This document shows positions 24,349 through 35,263 of a stretch of DNA of 60,591 nucleotides, one piece after another (the stretch's first letter is position 1; every line of letters starts with the position of its first letter). The notes below the pieces were generated by a model. That model was given only the letters and a program-made list of their open reading frames with translations. It did no database searches and was not told the origin of the DNA. The DNA lies in contig CAMYON010000004.1 in assembly GCA_947260025.1 (NCBI GenBank), positions 1-60,591 of the forward strand, read 5' to 3'. Origin of the DNA: an uncultured Gammaproteobacteria bacterium. GTDB lineage: Bacteria; Pseudomonadota; Gammaproteobacteria; GCA-001735895. A program made the translations under genes and the position numbers.

Positions 24349-26514
24349 TTATCTGCGCCAGATGCGATTGACCACCGGCAGCGAACGCAGTTTCTTCATG
24401 ATGCGCGCCAGATGTATCCGATCGGTCACGGTAACCACGAACTCGATGGTCGAGATGCGGCCATCCTTTTCGGTCAGGTTGACATGCTCGATGTTGGACG
24501 CCATGTTGGAAATCGTTGCCGCCAGCGTCGCCAGCACGCCGCGTTGATTGGCCACCTGAACCCGCATATAAGCGAGATATTCACCCTCGACGTGCTCCGA
24601 CCACTGCACCGAGAGCTGCCGGTCTTCCTTGCCACGTTCGGTAATATTGGGGCAGCCGCGCTGGTGGATCACGATGCCCTTGCCCGAAGACACGAAACCG
24701 GTGATCGCATCACCCGGGACCGGTCGGCAGCATTTTGCGAACGAGACCACCATGCCCTCGGTGCCCTTGATCGCCAGCGGCTTGCCGGCATCGTCGAATG
24801 CAGTCGTATCATCCTCGATATCGTACATGGCCTTGGCCACCAGGCTCGAATTACGGTTTCCAAGCCCGATTTCGGCGAGCAATTCCTTTTGATTTTTCAT
24901 ATGGTACTGATCGAGCACCTTCTTGAACTTTGCCTTTGGAATCGCGACTTCACTACCCTTGATCTGGCTCACCGACTGCTGCAGCAGCCGCTGCCCGAGG
25001 GCGATTGCCTCGGCTTTCTGCAGCGACTTCAGAAAATGGCGGATATTGGTACGTGCCTTCGCGGTGTTGACGAAGTCGAGCCAGCTCGGATGCGGCCGGC
25101 TGGCTTCGGAACAGATGATTTCGATAGTCTGTCCGTTGTAAAGGCGGCTGCTGAGCGGCGACATCTGATAATCGATGCGAGCCGCGACGCAGGTGTTGCC
25201 GACGTCGGTATGCACCGCGTAGGCGAAATCGACCACGGTGGCGCCACGCGGCAGCTTCTTGATATCGCCCTTGGGCGTGAACACGTAAATTTCGTCCGGA
25301 AACAGGTCGACCTTGACGCTTTCAAGGAACTCCTGCGAGCTACCCGACTTCTGCTGCATTTCGAGCAGGTTCTTGAGCCACTCGAGCGCGCGCGTCTGTG
25401 CACTGGTGGTGCCGGCCTCGCCTTCCTTGTAAATCCAGTGCGCGGCAATACCCGACTCGGCGAAGTAGTCCATCTCCTCGGTGCGGATCTGCACCTCGAT
25501 CGCAACCCCGTGCGGCCCGAACAGGCTCGAGTGCAGCGACTGGTAACCGTTGGTTTTCGGGATTGCGAGGTAATCCTTGAACCTGCCCGGCAGCGGCTTG
25601 TAAAGATTGTGCATGACACCCAATACGCGGTAACAGTCATCTACCGACTGAGTCAAGATCCGCACACCGAATACGTCGGTGATCTCCTTGAAACTTAGCT
25701 TTTTCTCTTTCATCTTGCGGTAGATGCTGTGGATGTTTTTCTGCCGGTACTTGACCGCGGCCTCGATATTCGTTTCCTTGAGACGCTGCTTGATCGCCGC
25801 CTCGATGGTATTGAAAATTTCCTTGCGATAGCCAACAACTTCCTTGCAGGCGCTATCGATCGCGCGGTAACGCATCGGGTAGGCCGCCTTGATCGACAGG
25901 TCTAGCAGCTCGTGGCGCATCTTGAAAATGCCGAGCCGGTTCGCAATCGGTGCGTAGATATCCATGGTTTCATGGGCGATACGACGGCGCTTGTCGGGAC
26001 GCATCGCATCCAGCGTGCGCATGTTATGCAGACGGTCGGCGAGCTTGATGATAATCACGCGAATGTCCTTCACCATCGCCAGCATCATCTTGCGGAAATT
26101 TTCCGCCTGCGCCTCCGCCTTGCTGCGAAAGTCGATCTGGGTCAGCTTGCTAACACCATCGACCAGCTCGGCAACCTCTTCGCCGAACTGTTCAGCGATT
26201 TGCTCCTTGGCGGTGGGGGTATCTTCGATGACGTCATGCAGGATCGCGGCGATGATGCTCTTGCTGTCCATGCGCATTTCGGCGAGGATGCGCGCCACTG
26301 CGACCGGGTGGCTGATGTAGGGTTCGCCCGAGACCCGGCTCTGGCCCTCGTGGGCTTCGGCGCCGACCAGGTAGGCCTGGTAGATTTCCTGGACCTGCGC
26401 CGGTTCGAGATAGACCTCGAGTTCGCTGCAAAGCTCGGATATACGGGTCTTGTCATCGCTCGCGCTGACATCGCCGGCAATGACCTCGAACAGATTGGCG
26501 TAGTTCGCCCCCAT
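24349..26514 (-). CDS. spoT: Bifunctional (p)ppGpp synthetase/hydrolase SpoT
   Basis: The 721-residue protein sets the level of the alarmone (p)ppGpp. Domain order: HD hydrolase (about 50-200; GEPYISHPVAVARIL, AAILHDVIEDTP and KLADRLHNMRT visible), synthetase (about 245-355; VFGVRILTQSVDDCYRVLG, AIPKTNGYQSLHSSLFGP, EVQIRTEEMD), TGS (about 390-450; DEIYVFTPKGDIKKLPRGAT), a conserved Cys/His segment, and a C-terminal ACT domain. The intact HD motif supports hydrolase activity. The gene follows rpoZ in the gmk-rpoZ-spoT order. Confidence 0.96.
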   Translation of the reverse strand: MGANYANLFEVIAGDVSASDDKTRISELCSELEVYLEPAQVQEIYQAYLVGAEAHEGQSRVSGEPYISHPVAVARILAEMRMDSKSIIAAILHDVIEDTPTAKEQIAEQFGEEVAELVDGVSKLTQIDFRSKAEAQAENFRKMMLAMVKDIRVIIIKLADRLHNMRTLDAMRPDKRRRIAHETMDIYAPIANRLGIFKMRHELLDLSIKAAYPMRYRAIDSACKEVVGYRKEIFNTIEAAIKQRLKETNIEAAVKYRQKNIHSIYRKMKEKKLSFKEITDVFGVRILTQSVDDCYRVLGVMHNLYKPLPGRFKDYLAIPKTNGYQSLHSSLFGPHGVAIEVQIRTEEMDYFAESGIAAHWIYKEGEAGTTSAQTRALEWLKNLLEMQQKSGSSQEFLESVKVDLFPDEIYVFTPKGDIKKLPRGATVVDFAYAVHTDVGNTCVAARIDYQMSPLSSRLYNGQTIEIICSEASRPHPSWLDFVNTAKARTNIRHFLKSLQKAEAIALGQRLLQQSVSQIKGSEVAIPKAKFKKVLDQYHMKNQKELLAEIGLGNRNSSLVAKAMYDIEDDTTAFDDAGKPLAIKGTEGMVVSFAKCCRPVPGDAITGFVSSGKGIVIHQRGCPNITERGKEDRQLSVQWSEHVEGEYLAYMRVQVANQRGVLATLAATISNMASNIEHVNLTEKDGRISTIEFVVTVTDRIHLARIMKKLRSLPVVNRIWRR

Positions 26515-26643
26515 TAAATTGCTATATGACCCATCAGCTTAAGATAATGGGGTTTTATAACATATTTACAAGCTGCAGGCCCACTATAGCGGCAACGCGC
26601 TAGCGGGCTTGTGAAACAGGAAAAGTTATTAAAAAAGAGTACC

Positions 26644-26937
26644 TTACTCGGGAGCTTCTTCGGCTTCCATGCTGGCCTGGGCAATCTGACGGATCAGGTC
26701 GTCGTCGGTGGCGATCTTTTCGATTTCGGCCTGGGCTTCCATTTCGTCCATCGAAGACGCGTTGATCAAGTTCTCGGCGATTTCGCGTAAAGCCAGGACC
26801 GTCGGCTTGTCGTTTTCGGCCGGGACCAGCGGCTCTGCGCCCTGCGATATTTGACGGGCGCGCCGCGCCGCCAGTAGCACCAGGTCAAAGCGATTTTCGA
26901 CGTGCTCGAGACAGTCTTCTACGGTAATTCGCGCCAT
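26644..26937 (-). CDS. rpoZ: RNA polymerase omega subunit
   Basis: The 97-residue protein begins [20 protein letters not shown] and continues [14 protein letters not shown], the unmistakable omega N-terminus that stabilises beta-prime folding. The C-terminus is acidic ([10 protein letters not shown]). It lies between gmk and spoT, about 100 bp after gmk and 130 bp before spoT. Confidence 0.97.
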   Translation of the reverse strand: MARITVEDCLEHVENRFDLVLLAARRARQISQGAEPLVPAENDKPTVLALREIAENLINASSMDEMEAQAEIEKIATDDDLIRQIAQASMEAEEAPE

Positions 26938-27040
26938 TGATTAACTCTCGGTCCAAAAAAGGGCCGCAATCATAGCTAAAAAAGCAATAAATCTAAAGGT
27001 TTTACTGCAAAAAACTTAGCCGGCTGATGCGATCTTCGGG

Positions 27041-27667
27041 TTATTCCATTTCGGGCGGTATCGATTCGATCAAAGCCTGGTTTTTGAGCTTTTGCCGTGC
27101 CAGTGTCAGCCCCTGGGTATGAATGATCGCATCGAGGTCGAACAGCGCCTGCTCGAAACGGTCGTTGATCACCAGGTACTCGGCATCGTGGTAATGCGAC
27201 ATTTCTCGATCGGCGTCGCGCATGCGTCGCTCTATGGTGGTCTCGTCGTCGGTGCCGCGCGCGCGCAACCGTTGCTCCAGCTCTGCGCGCGACGGCGGCA
27301 GGATAAAGATGCTGACGGTTTCTGGCATCTTCGCCTTGACCTGGCGCGCGCCCTGCCAATCGATTTCGAGGATGACGTGTTTCCCGCTTGCCAGCAATTC
27401 GTCGACCGAGGCCCGTGCGGTACCGTAAAAATTGTCGAAAACTTGCGCGTGTTCCAGAAATTCGCCGTTGTCGACCATTTCCTTGAAGCGCTCTAACGAA
27501 ACGAAATGATAGGCGTCGCCGTTAACCTCGCCCGGTCGCATGGGGCGCGTCGAATGGGATACGCAGACAGTGACCGTAGCGGCACGCTTTTCCAGCAACG
27601 CCTTGACCAGGCTGGTTTTACCGGCACCAGAAGGCGCCGAAATGGTAAACAGGCAGGCAATACTCAC
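27041..27667 (-). CDS. gmk: Guanylate kinase
   Basis: 208 residues from the GTG at 27667 (VSIACLFTISAPSGAGKTSL). An upstream ATG would add a non-homologous 21-residue arm. It converts GMP to GDP. P-loop SAPSGAGKTSLVKALL is at about residues 10-25, VSHSTRPMRPGEVNG and YHFVSLERFKEMV follow, and ILEIDWQGARQVK is the second nucleotide-binding region. First gene of the gmk-rpoZ-spoT unit, divergent from tcdA. Confidence 0.96.
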   Translation of the reverse strand: MSIACLFTISAPSGAGKTSLVKALLEKRAATVTVCVSHSTRPMRPGEVNGDAYHFVSLERFKEMVDNGEFLEHAQVFDNFYGTARASVDELLASGKHVILEIDWQGARQVKAKMPETVSIFILPPSRAELEQRLRARGTDDETTIERRMRDADREMSHYHDAEYLVINDRFEQALFDLDAIIHTQGLTLARQKLKNQALIESIPPEME

Positions 27668-27774
27668 TCGATATTTCCAGAAATTAACGGCTGTGCTTGG
27701 TCGCGGCCGCCTATTGTAATGACAGATCAACTATAGACCAATACACTTCTGCCACTAAACTGAAAATCGGTTAA

Positions 27775-28566
27775 ATGCCTAGCAAAGAATACCTGCAGCG
27801 ATTTTCGGGCCTTGCCCGGGTTTACGGCGAGACGGCGCTGTCTCCGCTGCAGCGCGCTCGCTTCTGTATCGTCGGCATCGGCGGCGTCGGCTCCTGGGCG
27901 GCGGAGGCCTGCGCGCGCACCGGTATCGGCAATATCACGCTGATCGACCACGACGACATCGATATCAGTAACACCAATCGCCAGCTGCATACTACCGTCG
28001 ACAGCCTGCAGCGTTCCAAGGTCGAAGTGCTACGTGAACGTATTATCGCGATCAATCCCGAGTGCAGCTGCAGCGCGATCGACGACCTGGTCACGCGTGG
28101 CAATATCGAGAAATTCGAGCTCGCCCAGTACGACTATGTGATTGACGCGATCGATCACGTCAGTCACAAGTTGACCCTGATGCATTACTGCCGCCGCAAC
28201 AAGATCCGCTGCGTTTCCACCGGCGGCGCGGGCGGCCTGACCGATCCAACCCAGATCGTGGTCAAGGACCTGACCCTGAGCTTCAACGATCCGCTGCTGG
28301 CCAAGGTGCGCTCGACCTTGCGCCAGCAGCTGGATTACAGCCGAAACCCGAAGCGCCGCTATGCCATGGATTGCGTTTTTTCGACCCAACAGCCAATTTA
28401 CCCGGTGGGTGACGGTACCGTCAGTTATGAAAAGCCCGAAATGAGCGAACGCACGACGCTCGATTGCGCCACCGGAATCGGCTCCTTTGTCGGGGTTACC
28501 GCCTGTTTCGGCTTCACGGCTGTCGCGCACGCGATCAAAAAGTACCTCAAGGCCTGCGCCGAATAG
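27775..28566 (+). CDS. tcdA: tRNA threonylcarbamoyladenosine dehydratase
   Basis: The 263-residue E1-like enzyme (TcdA/CsdL) cyclises t6A at position 37 of ANN-decoding tRNAs to ct6A, using ATP. The Rossmann motif FCIVGIGGVGSWAAEACAR is at about residues 30-48, the ATP-contact region ITLIDHDDIDISNTNRQ follows, and STGGAGGLTDPTQI sits mid-protein. It has the TcdA-specific segment RYAMDCVFSTQQPIYP. It is convergent with hutU, with 12 bp between stops. Confidence 0.93.
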   Translation: MPSKEYLQRFSGLARVYGETALSPLQRARFCIVGIGGVGSWAAEACARTGIGNITLIDHDDIDISNTNRQLHTTVDSLQRSKVEVLRERIIAINPECSCSAIDDLVTRGNIEKFELAQYDYVIDAIDHVSHKLTLMHYCRRNKIRCVSTGGAGGLTDPTQIVVKDLTLSFNDPLLAKVRSTLRQQLDYSRNPKRRYAMDCVFSTQQPIYPVGDGTVSYEKPEMSERTTLDCATGIGSFVGVTACFGFTAVAHAIKKYLKACAE

Positions 28567-28578
28567 GGCCGTCTCGAG

Positions 28579-30252
28579 TCAAAGTTCGATGGCACCCAGG
28601 TTCAGGCCGTGTTCACGCGCGCATTCCCTGGCGATATCGTAACCGGCGTCGGCGTGACGCATCACGCCGCTGGCTGGATCGTTCCACAGGACGCGCCCAA
28701 TCCGCGCCGCCGCGGCATCGCTGCCATCGCAGCAAATCACGAGCCCGGCGTGCTGTGCGTAACCCATGCCGACCCCGCCGCCGTGATGGAACGACACCCA
28801 GGTCGCGCCGCCCGAGGTGCTCAGCAGCAAATTCAACAGCGCCCAATCGGAAACCGCGTCGGAACCATCGAGCATCGCCTCGGTTTCGCGATTCGGACTT
28901 GCCACCGAACCGGAGTCGAGATGATCACGGCCAATCACGACCGGCGCCTTGAGTTCGCCCGAGGCCACCATTTCGTTGAAGGCGAGCCCCAGGCGGTCGC
29001 GGTCACCGAGACCGACCCAGCAGATGCGTGCCGGCAGACCCTGGAAGCTGATTCGACTTTGCGCCATATCGAGCCAGTTGTGCAGATGCGGATCGTCGGG
29101 AATCAATTCCTTGACCCTGGCGTCGGTCTTGTAGATATCCTCGGGATCGCCGGACAGCGCCACCCAGCGAAACGGCCCGATGCCCCTGCAGAACAGCGGG
29201 CGGATATAGGCTGGAACGAAACCGGGAAAATCGAAGGCTTTTTCGACGCCCTGATCGAAGGCTTCCTGGCGAATGTTGTTTCCATAGTCGACCGTTGCGA
29301 TTCCCTGCCCGTGGAAATCGAGCATCGCCTGCACGTGCACGGCCATCGATTTGCGCGCTTCCGCTGCCACCAGTTCAGGATCGGTGGCGCGTTTCATTTC
29401 CCACTGTTCCATGGTCCAGCCTATCGGCAGGTAACCGTTGACCGGATCGTGCGCCGAAGTCTGGTCGGTAACAATATCCGGCTTGGCGCCGCGCCTGACC
29501 AGTTCAGGCAGGATTTCACCACCGTTTCCGAGCAGACCAACCGACAATGCCTCGCCTTTGGCGCAGGCGTCGTCGATCATTTGCAGCGCTTCGTCGAGCG
29601 AAGCGGCTCGCTTGTCGAGATACTTCGTTCGCAAGCGAAAATCGATGCGCGTCTCGTCGCATTCGATACACAGGATACTGTAGCCGGCCATGGTCGCGGC
29701 CAGCGGTTGTGCACCGCCCATGCCGCCGAGGCCCGACGTCAGGATCCACTTACCGCGAGTGTCGCCGCCGAAGTGCTGGCGCCCGGCCTCGACAAAGGTT
29801 TCATAGGTGCCCTGCACGATTCCCTGGCTGCCGATATAAATCCACGAGCCTGCGGTCATCTGCCCGAACATCATCAGACCCTTACGATCGAGTTCGTTAA
29901 AATGCTCCCAGTTGGCCCAGGCCGGCACCAGGTTGGAGTTTGCAATCAGCACTCGCGGGGCGTCGACATGGGTCTTGAAAACGCCGACCGGCTTGCCTGA
30001 TTGAACCAGCAGGCTTTCGTCGTCATTGAGCTCCCGCAGGCATTCCAGAATCTTGTCGAAACATTCCCAGTTGCGCGCCGCACGGCCAATGCCGCCATAG
30101 ACGATCAACTGTTCCGGTTTCTCGGCAACCTCTGGATCGAGATTGTTTTGAATCATTCGATAGGGCGCTTCGGTAAGCCAGCTCTTGCAGGTTAACTCGC
30201 TACCGCGTGGTGCGCGGATCTTGCGGCTGTTGTCGGTTCTGTCTAAGGGCAT
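28579..30252 (-). CDS. hutU: Urocanate hydratase
   Basis: The 557-residue NAD-dependent enzyme adds water to urocanate to give imidazolonepropionate, step two of histidine degradation. Recognisable segments are [25 protein letters not shown] [52 protein letters not shown], and near the C-terminus [18 protein letters not shown]. Length is standard. It is the last gene of the minus arm hutI-hutC-hutU. Confidence 0.97.
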   Translation of the reverse strand: MPLDRTDNSRKIRAPRGSELTCKSWLTEAPYRMIQNNLDPEVAEKPEQLIVYGGIGRAARNWECFDKILECLRELNDDESLLVQSGKPVGVFKTHVDAPRVLIANSNLVPAWANWEHFNELDRKGLMMFGQMTAGSWIYIGSQGIVQGTYETFVEAGRQHFGGDTRGKWILTSGLGGMGGAQPLAATMAGYSILCIECDETRIDFRLRTKYLDKRAASLDEALQMIDDACAKGEALSVGLLGNGGEILPELVRRGAKPDIVTDQTSAHDPVNGYLPIGWTMEQWEMKRATDPELVAAEARKSMAVHVQAMLDFHGQGIATVDYGNNIRQEAFDQGVEKAFDFPGFVPAYIRPLFCRGIGPFRWVALSGDPEDIYKTDARVKELIPDDPHLHNWLDMAQSRISFQGLPARICWVGLGDRDRLGLAFNEMVASGELKAPVVIGRDHLDSGSVASPNRETEAMLDGSDAVSDWALLNLLLSTSGGATWVSFHHGGGVGMGYAQHAGLVICCDGSDAAAARIGRVLWNDPASGVMRHADAGYDIARECAREHGLNLGAIEL

Positions 30253-30275
30253 TCTGGTTTCCTCATACTGGTAAT

Positions 30276-31037
30276 TTAACGCAGTTGGTATTCGTCGGTG
30301 GCGTAACGCGCACCGAGCTCGTAGCGCTCGCCGGGATAGGTTAATGTCACATAAGTGACGACCTGGTCGCGTTTCCAGGTACGTCGAGTTAACTGCAGGC
30401 AGGGTTCGCCGGCTTTCATTTCGAGCAACTCACGCGTCTGCTGATCCGGCAGAATAGCGCGCACCCGGTGCTCCATTTCGTCGGGCTTGAATTGCCCCAG
30501 CAGGTAAGCGGTCGCTGTCGTTCGGGTGAAATCCTGGTGGATGAAGTCGGGCATCGCCTGCGGATTTACGTAGCGGGATTCGAGCTGCAGCGGCAGTTCA
30601 TCCTGGTAATGCACCGCGCGCAAGCGATAAAGAGGCACATCGTCCGCTACCTGCATCAGTTCGGTGACCGTGCGACCGGCGTAAACCGATTCCAGGCTCA
30701 GCACCCTGGAGCGGTGGCGGCCGCCACCCTGCTCGATTTCGAGCGCGATGTCCTGCAGCTCGATCAGGCTTGCATGGCGCGGTCTTTCGGCAACGAATGA
30801 ACCGAGCCCGTGCACGCGATTGATCAAACCCGCCTGGGTCAGCTCACGCAACGCGCGGTTGATCGTCATGCGGCTGACATCGAGCGCGGCGACCAGGTCG
30901 TTTTCCGACGGCAACTTCTGCCCGGCGATCCATTCGCCGCTGGCGATACGCTGTTCGATCAGCTGCTTGATCTGGCGGTAGATAGGTTCGGGCGCCGACT
31001 TGCTGATATCATCGAAGCTGTCGAGCATCGCACTCAT
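30276..31037 (-). CDS. hutC: Histidine-utilisation repressor HutC (GntR/UTRA)
   Basis: The 253-residue regulator has an N-terminal GntR winged helix (about 15-85; [39 protein letters not shown]) and a C-terminal UTRA domain that in relatives binds urocanate. It begins inside the hutI stop (ATGA overlap) and precedes hutU, so the repressor is encoded within the operon it controls. Its likely site is the 20-bp palindrome at 32275-32294. Confidence 0.95.
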   Translation of the reverse strand: MSAMLDSFDDISKSAPEPIYRQIKQLIEQRIASGEWIAGQKLPSENDLVAALDVSRMTINRALRELTQAGLINRVHGLGSFVAERPRHASLIELQDIALEIEQGGGRHRSRVLSLESVYAGRTVTELMQVADDVPLYRLRAVHYQDELPLQLESRYVNPQAMPDFIHQDFTRTTATAYLLGQFKPDEMEHRVRAILPDQQTRELLEMKAGEPCLQLTRRTWKRDQVVTYVTLTYPGERYELGARYATDEYQLR

Positions 31038-32257
31038 TGAAAGATCCCACGGTCGCGCCAGTGCCCGGCCTGCATCACCGCCGCGCAGGGATTCATGCCA
31101 AGCCGATAACTCAGCATCGCCGGCCGGGTGACGTCCCAGATCGCGATGTCAGCCTGCTTGCCCCTTTCGAGCGAACCAGTCTCGTCCGCGAGGCCCAGCG
31201 CTTTCGCCGCGTTGAGCGTAACGCCGCGCAGCGCCTCGGCCGGGGTCATGCGAAACAGCGTGCAGGCCATGTTCATGATCAGCAGCAATGAATGCACCGG
31301 CGAACTGCCCGGGTTGGCGTCGGTGGCCAGCGCTATCGGCACCCGTCGCTCGCGCAATTCGTCGATCGGTGGTAGCCGGGTTTCACGCAGCACGTAATAG
31401 GCACCGGGCAGTAACACCGCCACGGTGTCGCTGGCTGCGAGCCGCACAACGTCCTCGGGATTCAGGTACTCCAGGTGGTCGACGGACAATGCGCCGCGGC
31501 GGGCAGCCATCACGGCACCGCCCAGATCGCTCAACTGTTCGACATGCGCCTTTATCGGCAGGCCCAGTTCCTGCGCGCGGGCGAGCACCCTTTCGCCCTG
31601 CTCGAGATCGAAGGCGATCGACTCGATAAACACGTCGACCGCATCCACCAGTCCTTCGCGCTGCGCCCGTGGCAGCATTTCGTCGCACACCAGCGTGATG
31701 TACTCGTCGGCACGCCCTTCATACTCCGCTGGCAGGGCATGCGCACCGAGGAAGCTTTTACGGACCCGCAGGCCAAGTTCGTCGGCAAGCCTGGCCGCAA
31801 CGCGCAGCATCTTGATTTCATTCTCGGTGTCGAGCCCGTAGCCCGACTTGATTTCCACGGTGGTCACGCCTTCGGCCAGCAGGGCCCTGATACGCGGCAA
31901 GGTTTCGGCAAACAGTTGTTCTTCGCTGGCCTGGCGGGTCGCATTGACCGTCGATACGATACCACCGCCGCGCGCCGCGATCTCGGCATAGCTTGCGCCC
32001 TCGAGCCTTGACTCGAACTCGTCGGCGCGATCGCCACCATAAACCAGGTGTGTATGGCAATCGATCAGTCCCGGGGTCAGCAGCCGTTGCTGGCAATCGA
32101 CAATCTCCGCGCCTTCCGCCTCGGGCCGCTCTGCCATATCTCCGAGCCAGGCAATTCGATCGCCGTCGACCAGCAACGCGGCCTGCTGACGCAGCCCGTA
32201 GCCGGTCTCACCCTGCATGGTTGCCAGGGTTGCGTTGATGAACAGAGTTTGAGACAT
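31034..32257 (-). CDS. hutI: Imidazolonepropionase
   Basis: The 407-residue amidohydrolase opens the imidazolone ring to N-formimino-glutamate, step three of the pathway. The metal motif LIDCHTHLVYGGDRADEFE lies at about residue 68, ARGGGIVSTVNATR follows, and LATDANPGSSPVHSLLLIM and the late LGLADETGSLERGKQADIAI are typical. It is the first gene of the minus arm, 18 bp from the operator palindrome. Confidence 0.97.
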   Translation of the reverse strand: MSQTLFINATLATMQGETGYGLRQQAALLVDGDRIAWLGDMAERPEAEGAEIVDCQQRLLTPGLIDCHTHLVYGGDRADEFESRLEGASYAEIAARGGGIVSTVNATRQASEEQLFAETLPRIRALLAEGVTTVEIKSGYGLDTENEIKMLRVAARLADELGLRVRKSFLGAHALPAEYEGRADEYITLVCDEMLPRAQREGLVDAVDVFIESIAFDLEQGERVLARAQELGLPIKAHVEQLSDLGGAVMAARRGALSVDHLEYLNPEDVVRLAASDTVAVLLPGAYYVLRETRLPPIDELRERRVPIALATDANPGSSPVHSLLLIMNMACTLFRMTPAEALRGVTLNAAKALGLADETGSLERGKQADIAIWDVTRPAMLSYRLGMNPCAAVMQAGHWRDRGIFQ

Positions 32258-32274
32258 TAGCTCTATTGTAGCCT

Positions 32275-32294
32275 ATACTTGTATATACAAGTAT
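32275..32294. promoter_or_regulatory. 20-bp palindrome, probable HutC operator
   Basis: ATACTTGTATATACAAGTAT is a perfect palindrome between the divergent hutI and hutF genes. Known HutC sites in pseudomonads contain a TTGTAT.TACAA-like core, which this matches from memory. One site here could control both arms. Clear -35/-10 pairs were not assigned. Confidence 0.82.
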
Positions 32295-32341
32295 GTTACG
32301 CTGGTTTTTACGCAAACGCAACAGGGTTCACGGATCTGGGT

Positions 32342-33706
32342 ATGACGACAAGAATCTGGGCTGCCTCGGCGCTGCTGGCCACCGGCTGGGCAGACTCGGT
32401 CGAAATAACTATCGATGACAACGGCGATATCGACGCCATTGCGCCGGATACGGTCTACATTTCGGGCGCCCGGGCCGAAGTGCTGATTCCGGCGGTGCCG
32501 AACGTGCACTCGCACGCACATCAGCGCGCGATGGCGGGACTCGGCGAGCGTGCCGGCAACAACGAAGACAGTTTCTGGACCTGGCGCAAGGTCATGTATC
32601 ACTACCTGGAGCGAATCCAGCCCCATCACCTGCACCACATCGCGGCGCAGCTCTACCTCGAGATGCTCAGGGCGGGCTATAGCTGCGTCGGTGAATTCCA
32701 GTACCTGCATCACGATGTCGCTGGCAAGGCTTACGCCAATCCCGCCGAAATGAGTCTGCAATGCCTGCAGGCCGCGCGCAGTGTCGGCCTCGGATTTACC
32801 GCGCTACCGGTTTTGTATCGCTACGGCGGGTTTGGCGGTGTCGCGCCGCTGGACGGCCAGAAGCGATTTATCAACCAGGCCGACGACTTTGTCGAGATTG
32901 TCCAGTCGCTGCAGCAGGCGACCGTCGATGACGCTAACGCGGCAGTCGGCATCGCACCGCATTCGCTGCGCGCGATCGACCGGGAATTGCTGAGCGAAGT
33001 CATCGGCAACCTCGATCAGCTGGCGGCGATTCATATTCACATTGCCGAGCAAACCAAGGAAGTCGACGATTGCCTCGCGTGGAGCGGCCAGCGCCCGGTA
33101 GCCTGGCTGTTCGATAATTTCGACGTGAATTCCGACTGGTGCCTGATTCACGCCACGCACATGGACGCGGCCGAAACTCGCAGCATGGCCGACAGCGGTT
33201 GCATTGCCGGGCTGTGCCCGACTACCGAGGCCAACCTCGGCGATGGTTTCTTCAACGCGCTGGACTATCTGGCGCAACGGGGCCGCTGGGCGATCGGTTC
33301 CGACAGCCATATCTCGATCGACCCGGTAGAAGAACTGCGCTGGCTCGAATACGGCATGCGACTGCAGACGCGACGGCGCAACCTGCTGGCGTCGAGCACG
33401 ACGGCGAACACCGGCCGCAGCCTGCTCGACGCGGCGCTTGCCGGCGGCGGCCAGGCCTGCGGACGGCCGATCGGCAGCATTGCACCGGGTTACCGCGCCG
33501 ACCTGCTGGTGCTGGATTGCGATCACCCCCGGCTCTATGGCCGCCGACGCGACGACCTGATCGACAGCTGGATATTTTCCGGCAACGAAAACCTGGTGCG
33601 AGACGTCTATATTGGCGGCAAGCGGCTGATCGCCGACGGCCATCACGCCAACGAAGATATGATTGCGCAAAATTACCGTGATACGCTCGATCAGCTGACC
33701 GGTTAG
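32342..33706 (+). CDS. hutF: Formimidoylglutamate deiminase
   Basis: 454 residues from the ATG at 32342. A start further upstream at 32279 would begin inside the operator palindrome and is rejected. The amidohydrolase converts N-formimino-glutamate to N-formylglutamate plus ammonia. The metal-binding motif VPNVHSHAHQRAMAG is near residue 48, LIHATHMDAAET and IGSDSHISIDPVEELR come later. HutF with HutG marks the five-step Pseudomonas-type route. Confidence 0.95.
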   Translation: MTTRIWAASALLATGWADSVEITIDDNGDIDAIAPDTVYISGARAEVLIPAVPNVHSHAHQRAMAGLGERAGNNEDSFWTWRKVMYHYLERIQPHHLHHIAAQLYLEMLRAGYSCVGEFQYLHHDVAGKAYANPAEMSLQCLQAARSVGLGFTALPVLYRYGGFGGVAPLDGQKRFINQADDFVEIVQSLQQATVDDANAAVGIAPHSLRAIDRELLSEVIGNLDQLAAIHIHIAEQTKEVDDCLAWSGQRPVAWLFDNFDVNSDWCLIHATHMDAAETRSMADSGCIAGLCPTTEANLGDGFFNALDYLAQRGRWAIGSDSHISIDPVEELRWLEYGMRLQTRRRNLLASSTTANTGRSLLDAALAGGGQACGRPIGSIAPGYRADLLVLDCDHPRLYGRRRDDLIDSWIFSGNENLVRDVYIGGKRLIADGHHANEDMIAQNYRDTLDQLTG

Positions 33707-33715
33707 GAGACAATT

Positions 33716-35263
33716 GTGACAAAGGCTTTGTTATTGACCCCGGGCTCGACACGCCTGACCGAACTGCGACATATCTACCGCCAGAACCTGAGTGCGGACC
33801 TCAACGATGCCTGCAGATCCCGGGTCGATGCCGCCGCGCGGGTAGTCGCCGAGGCCGCGCAAAACGACAGGCCGGTTTACGGCATCAACACCGGTTTCGG
33901 AAAACTGGCCAGCACGCGGATTCCTGCCGAGCAGACCTCGCAACTGCAGCGCAATCTGATCCTGTCGCATTGCTGCGGAGTGGGCGCGCCTTTACCACGC
34001 TCGGTGGTGCGATTAATCATGGTGCTCAAAATGTTGTCGCTGGGGCGCGGCGCTTCGGGCGTGCGCTGGGAGATAATCGAGCGCCTGCAAACCATGCTGC
34101 GTCTCGATATCATGCCGTTGATACCGGGCCAGGGCTCGGTCGGTGCCTCGGGTGACCTGGCGCCGCTGGCGCACCTGACCGCGGCGATGATTGGCGAAGG
34201 CCATGTTTTTTACCGGGACGACAAGATGCCGGCCGCAGAGGCGCTCAAGGCCGCCGGGCTCGCGCCGCTGGAACTGGGCCCCAAGGAAGGCCTTGGAATG
34301 ATTAACGGCACCCAGGTTTCGACCGCGCTCGCGCTTGCCGGCCTGTTCGACGCCTGGAACCTCGCCCAGGCGGCGTTGGTTTCCGGCGCACTGACCACCG
34401 ACGCGCTAATGGGCTCGACGCGCCCGTTTCGCCCCGAGATTCACGCGCTGCGCGGGCTGCAGGGCCAGATCGACGCCGCGCTGAGTTTACGCACATTGCT
34501 CGAGGATTCGGAGATTCGCGAATCGCACCGCGTCGACGACGAACGCGTGCAGGATCCGTATAGCATCCGTTGCCAGCCGCAAGTCATGGGCGCCTGCCTC
34601 GACCAGTTCCGCCAGGTCGCGCGCACGCTGGAGATCGAGGCCAACGCGGTGACCGATAATCCGATCGTGGTGATCGAAGATGGTTCCATACTATCCGGCG
34701 GTAATTTTCACGCCGAGCCGGTTGCCTTTGGTGCCGACCAGTGCGCACTGGCAATCGCCGAGATCGGTTCGATCGCCGCACGCCGAATCGCGACCGCGGT
34801 CGATCCGGCACAAAACTTCGGCCTGCCGGCGTTTATTTCGCCCGATCCGGGACTCAACTCCGGTTTCATGGTCGCGGAAGTAACCGCGGCGGCGCTGATG
34901 GCGGAAAACAAGCAGCGGGCTGCACCCTGCTCGATCGACTCGACTCCGACCAGCGCGAACCAGGAAGACCATGTTTCGATGGCCTGTCATGCGGCTCGAC
35001 GGCTCGGCGAAATGAATCATAACCTGGCGCATATCGTCGCCATCGAGCTGCTGATCGCGGTACAGGGCGTCGAGTTTCGTGCTCCGACAAGAACCAGCCC
35101 ACGGCTGATCCGGGTAATGCAAAAAATTCGGAGCGCGGTGGCAGCGCTCGCGGGCGACCGCTACCTGGCTGACGATATCGCCGCGATCAAACAGATGGTG
35201 ATGGAACGCAGCATCATCGCCGCGCTCGATGAAGACGGCTTGCTGCCCCGACTGCAGCCATGA
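33716..35263 (+). CDS. hutH: Histidine ammonia-lyase
   Basis: 515 residues from a GTG preceded by AGGAGA. It removes ammonia from L-histidine to give trans-urocanate. The Ala-Ser-Gly triad that forms the MIO cofactor lies in [17 protein letters not shown] at about residue 142. [11 protein letters not shown] and [15 protein letters not shown] are further family motifs. It follows hutF after nine bases and overlaps hutG. Confidence 0.97.
   Translation: MTKALLLTPGSTRLTELRHIYRQNLSADLNDACRSRVDAAARVVAEAAQNDRPVYGINTGFGKLASTRIPAEQTSQLQRNLILSHCCGVGAPLPRSVVRLIMVLKMLSLGRGASGVRWEIIERLQTMLRLDIMPLIPGQGSVGASGDLAPLAHLTAAMIGEGHVFYRDDKMPAAEALKAAGLAPLELGPKEGLGMINGTQVSTALALAGLFDAWNLAQAALVSGALTTDALMGSTRPFRPEIHALRGLQGQIDAALSLRTLLEDSEIRESHRVDDERVQDPYSIRCQPQVMGACLDQFRQVARTLEIEANAVTDNPIVVIEDGSILSGGNFHAEPVAFGADQCALAIAEIGSIAARRIATAVDPAQNFGLPAFISPDPGLNSGFMVAEVTAAALMAENKQRAAPCSIDSTPTSANQEDHVSMACHAARRLGEMNHNLAHIVAIELLIAVQGVEFRAPTRTSPRLIRVMQKIRSAVAALAGDRYLADDIAAIKQMVMERSIIAALDEDGLLPRLQP

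Noticed and set aside
28609..30000. 463-codon plus-strand frame opposite hutU
   Set aside because: Antisense shadow of an intact, full-length hutU.
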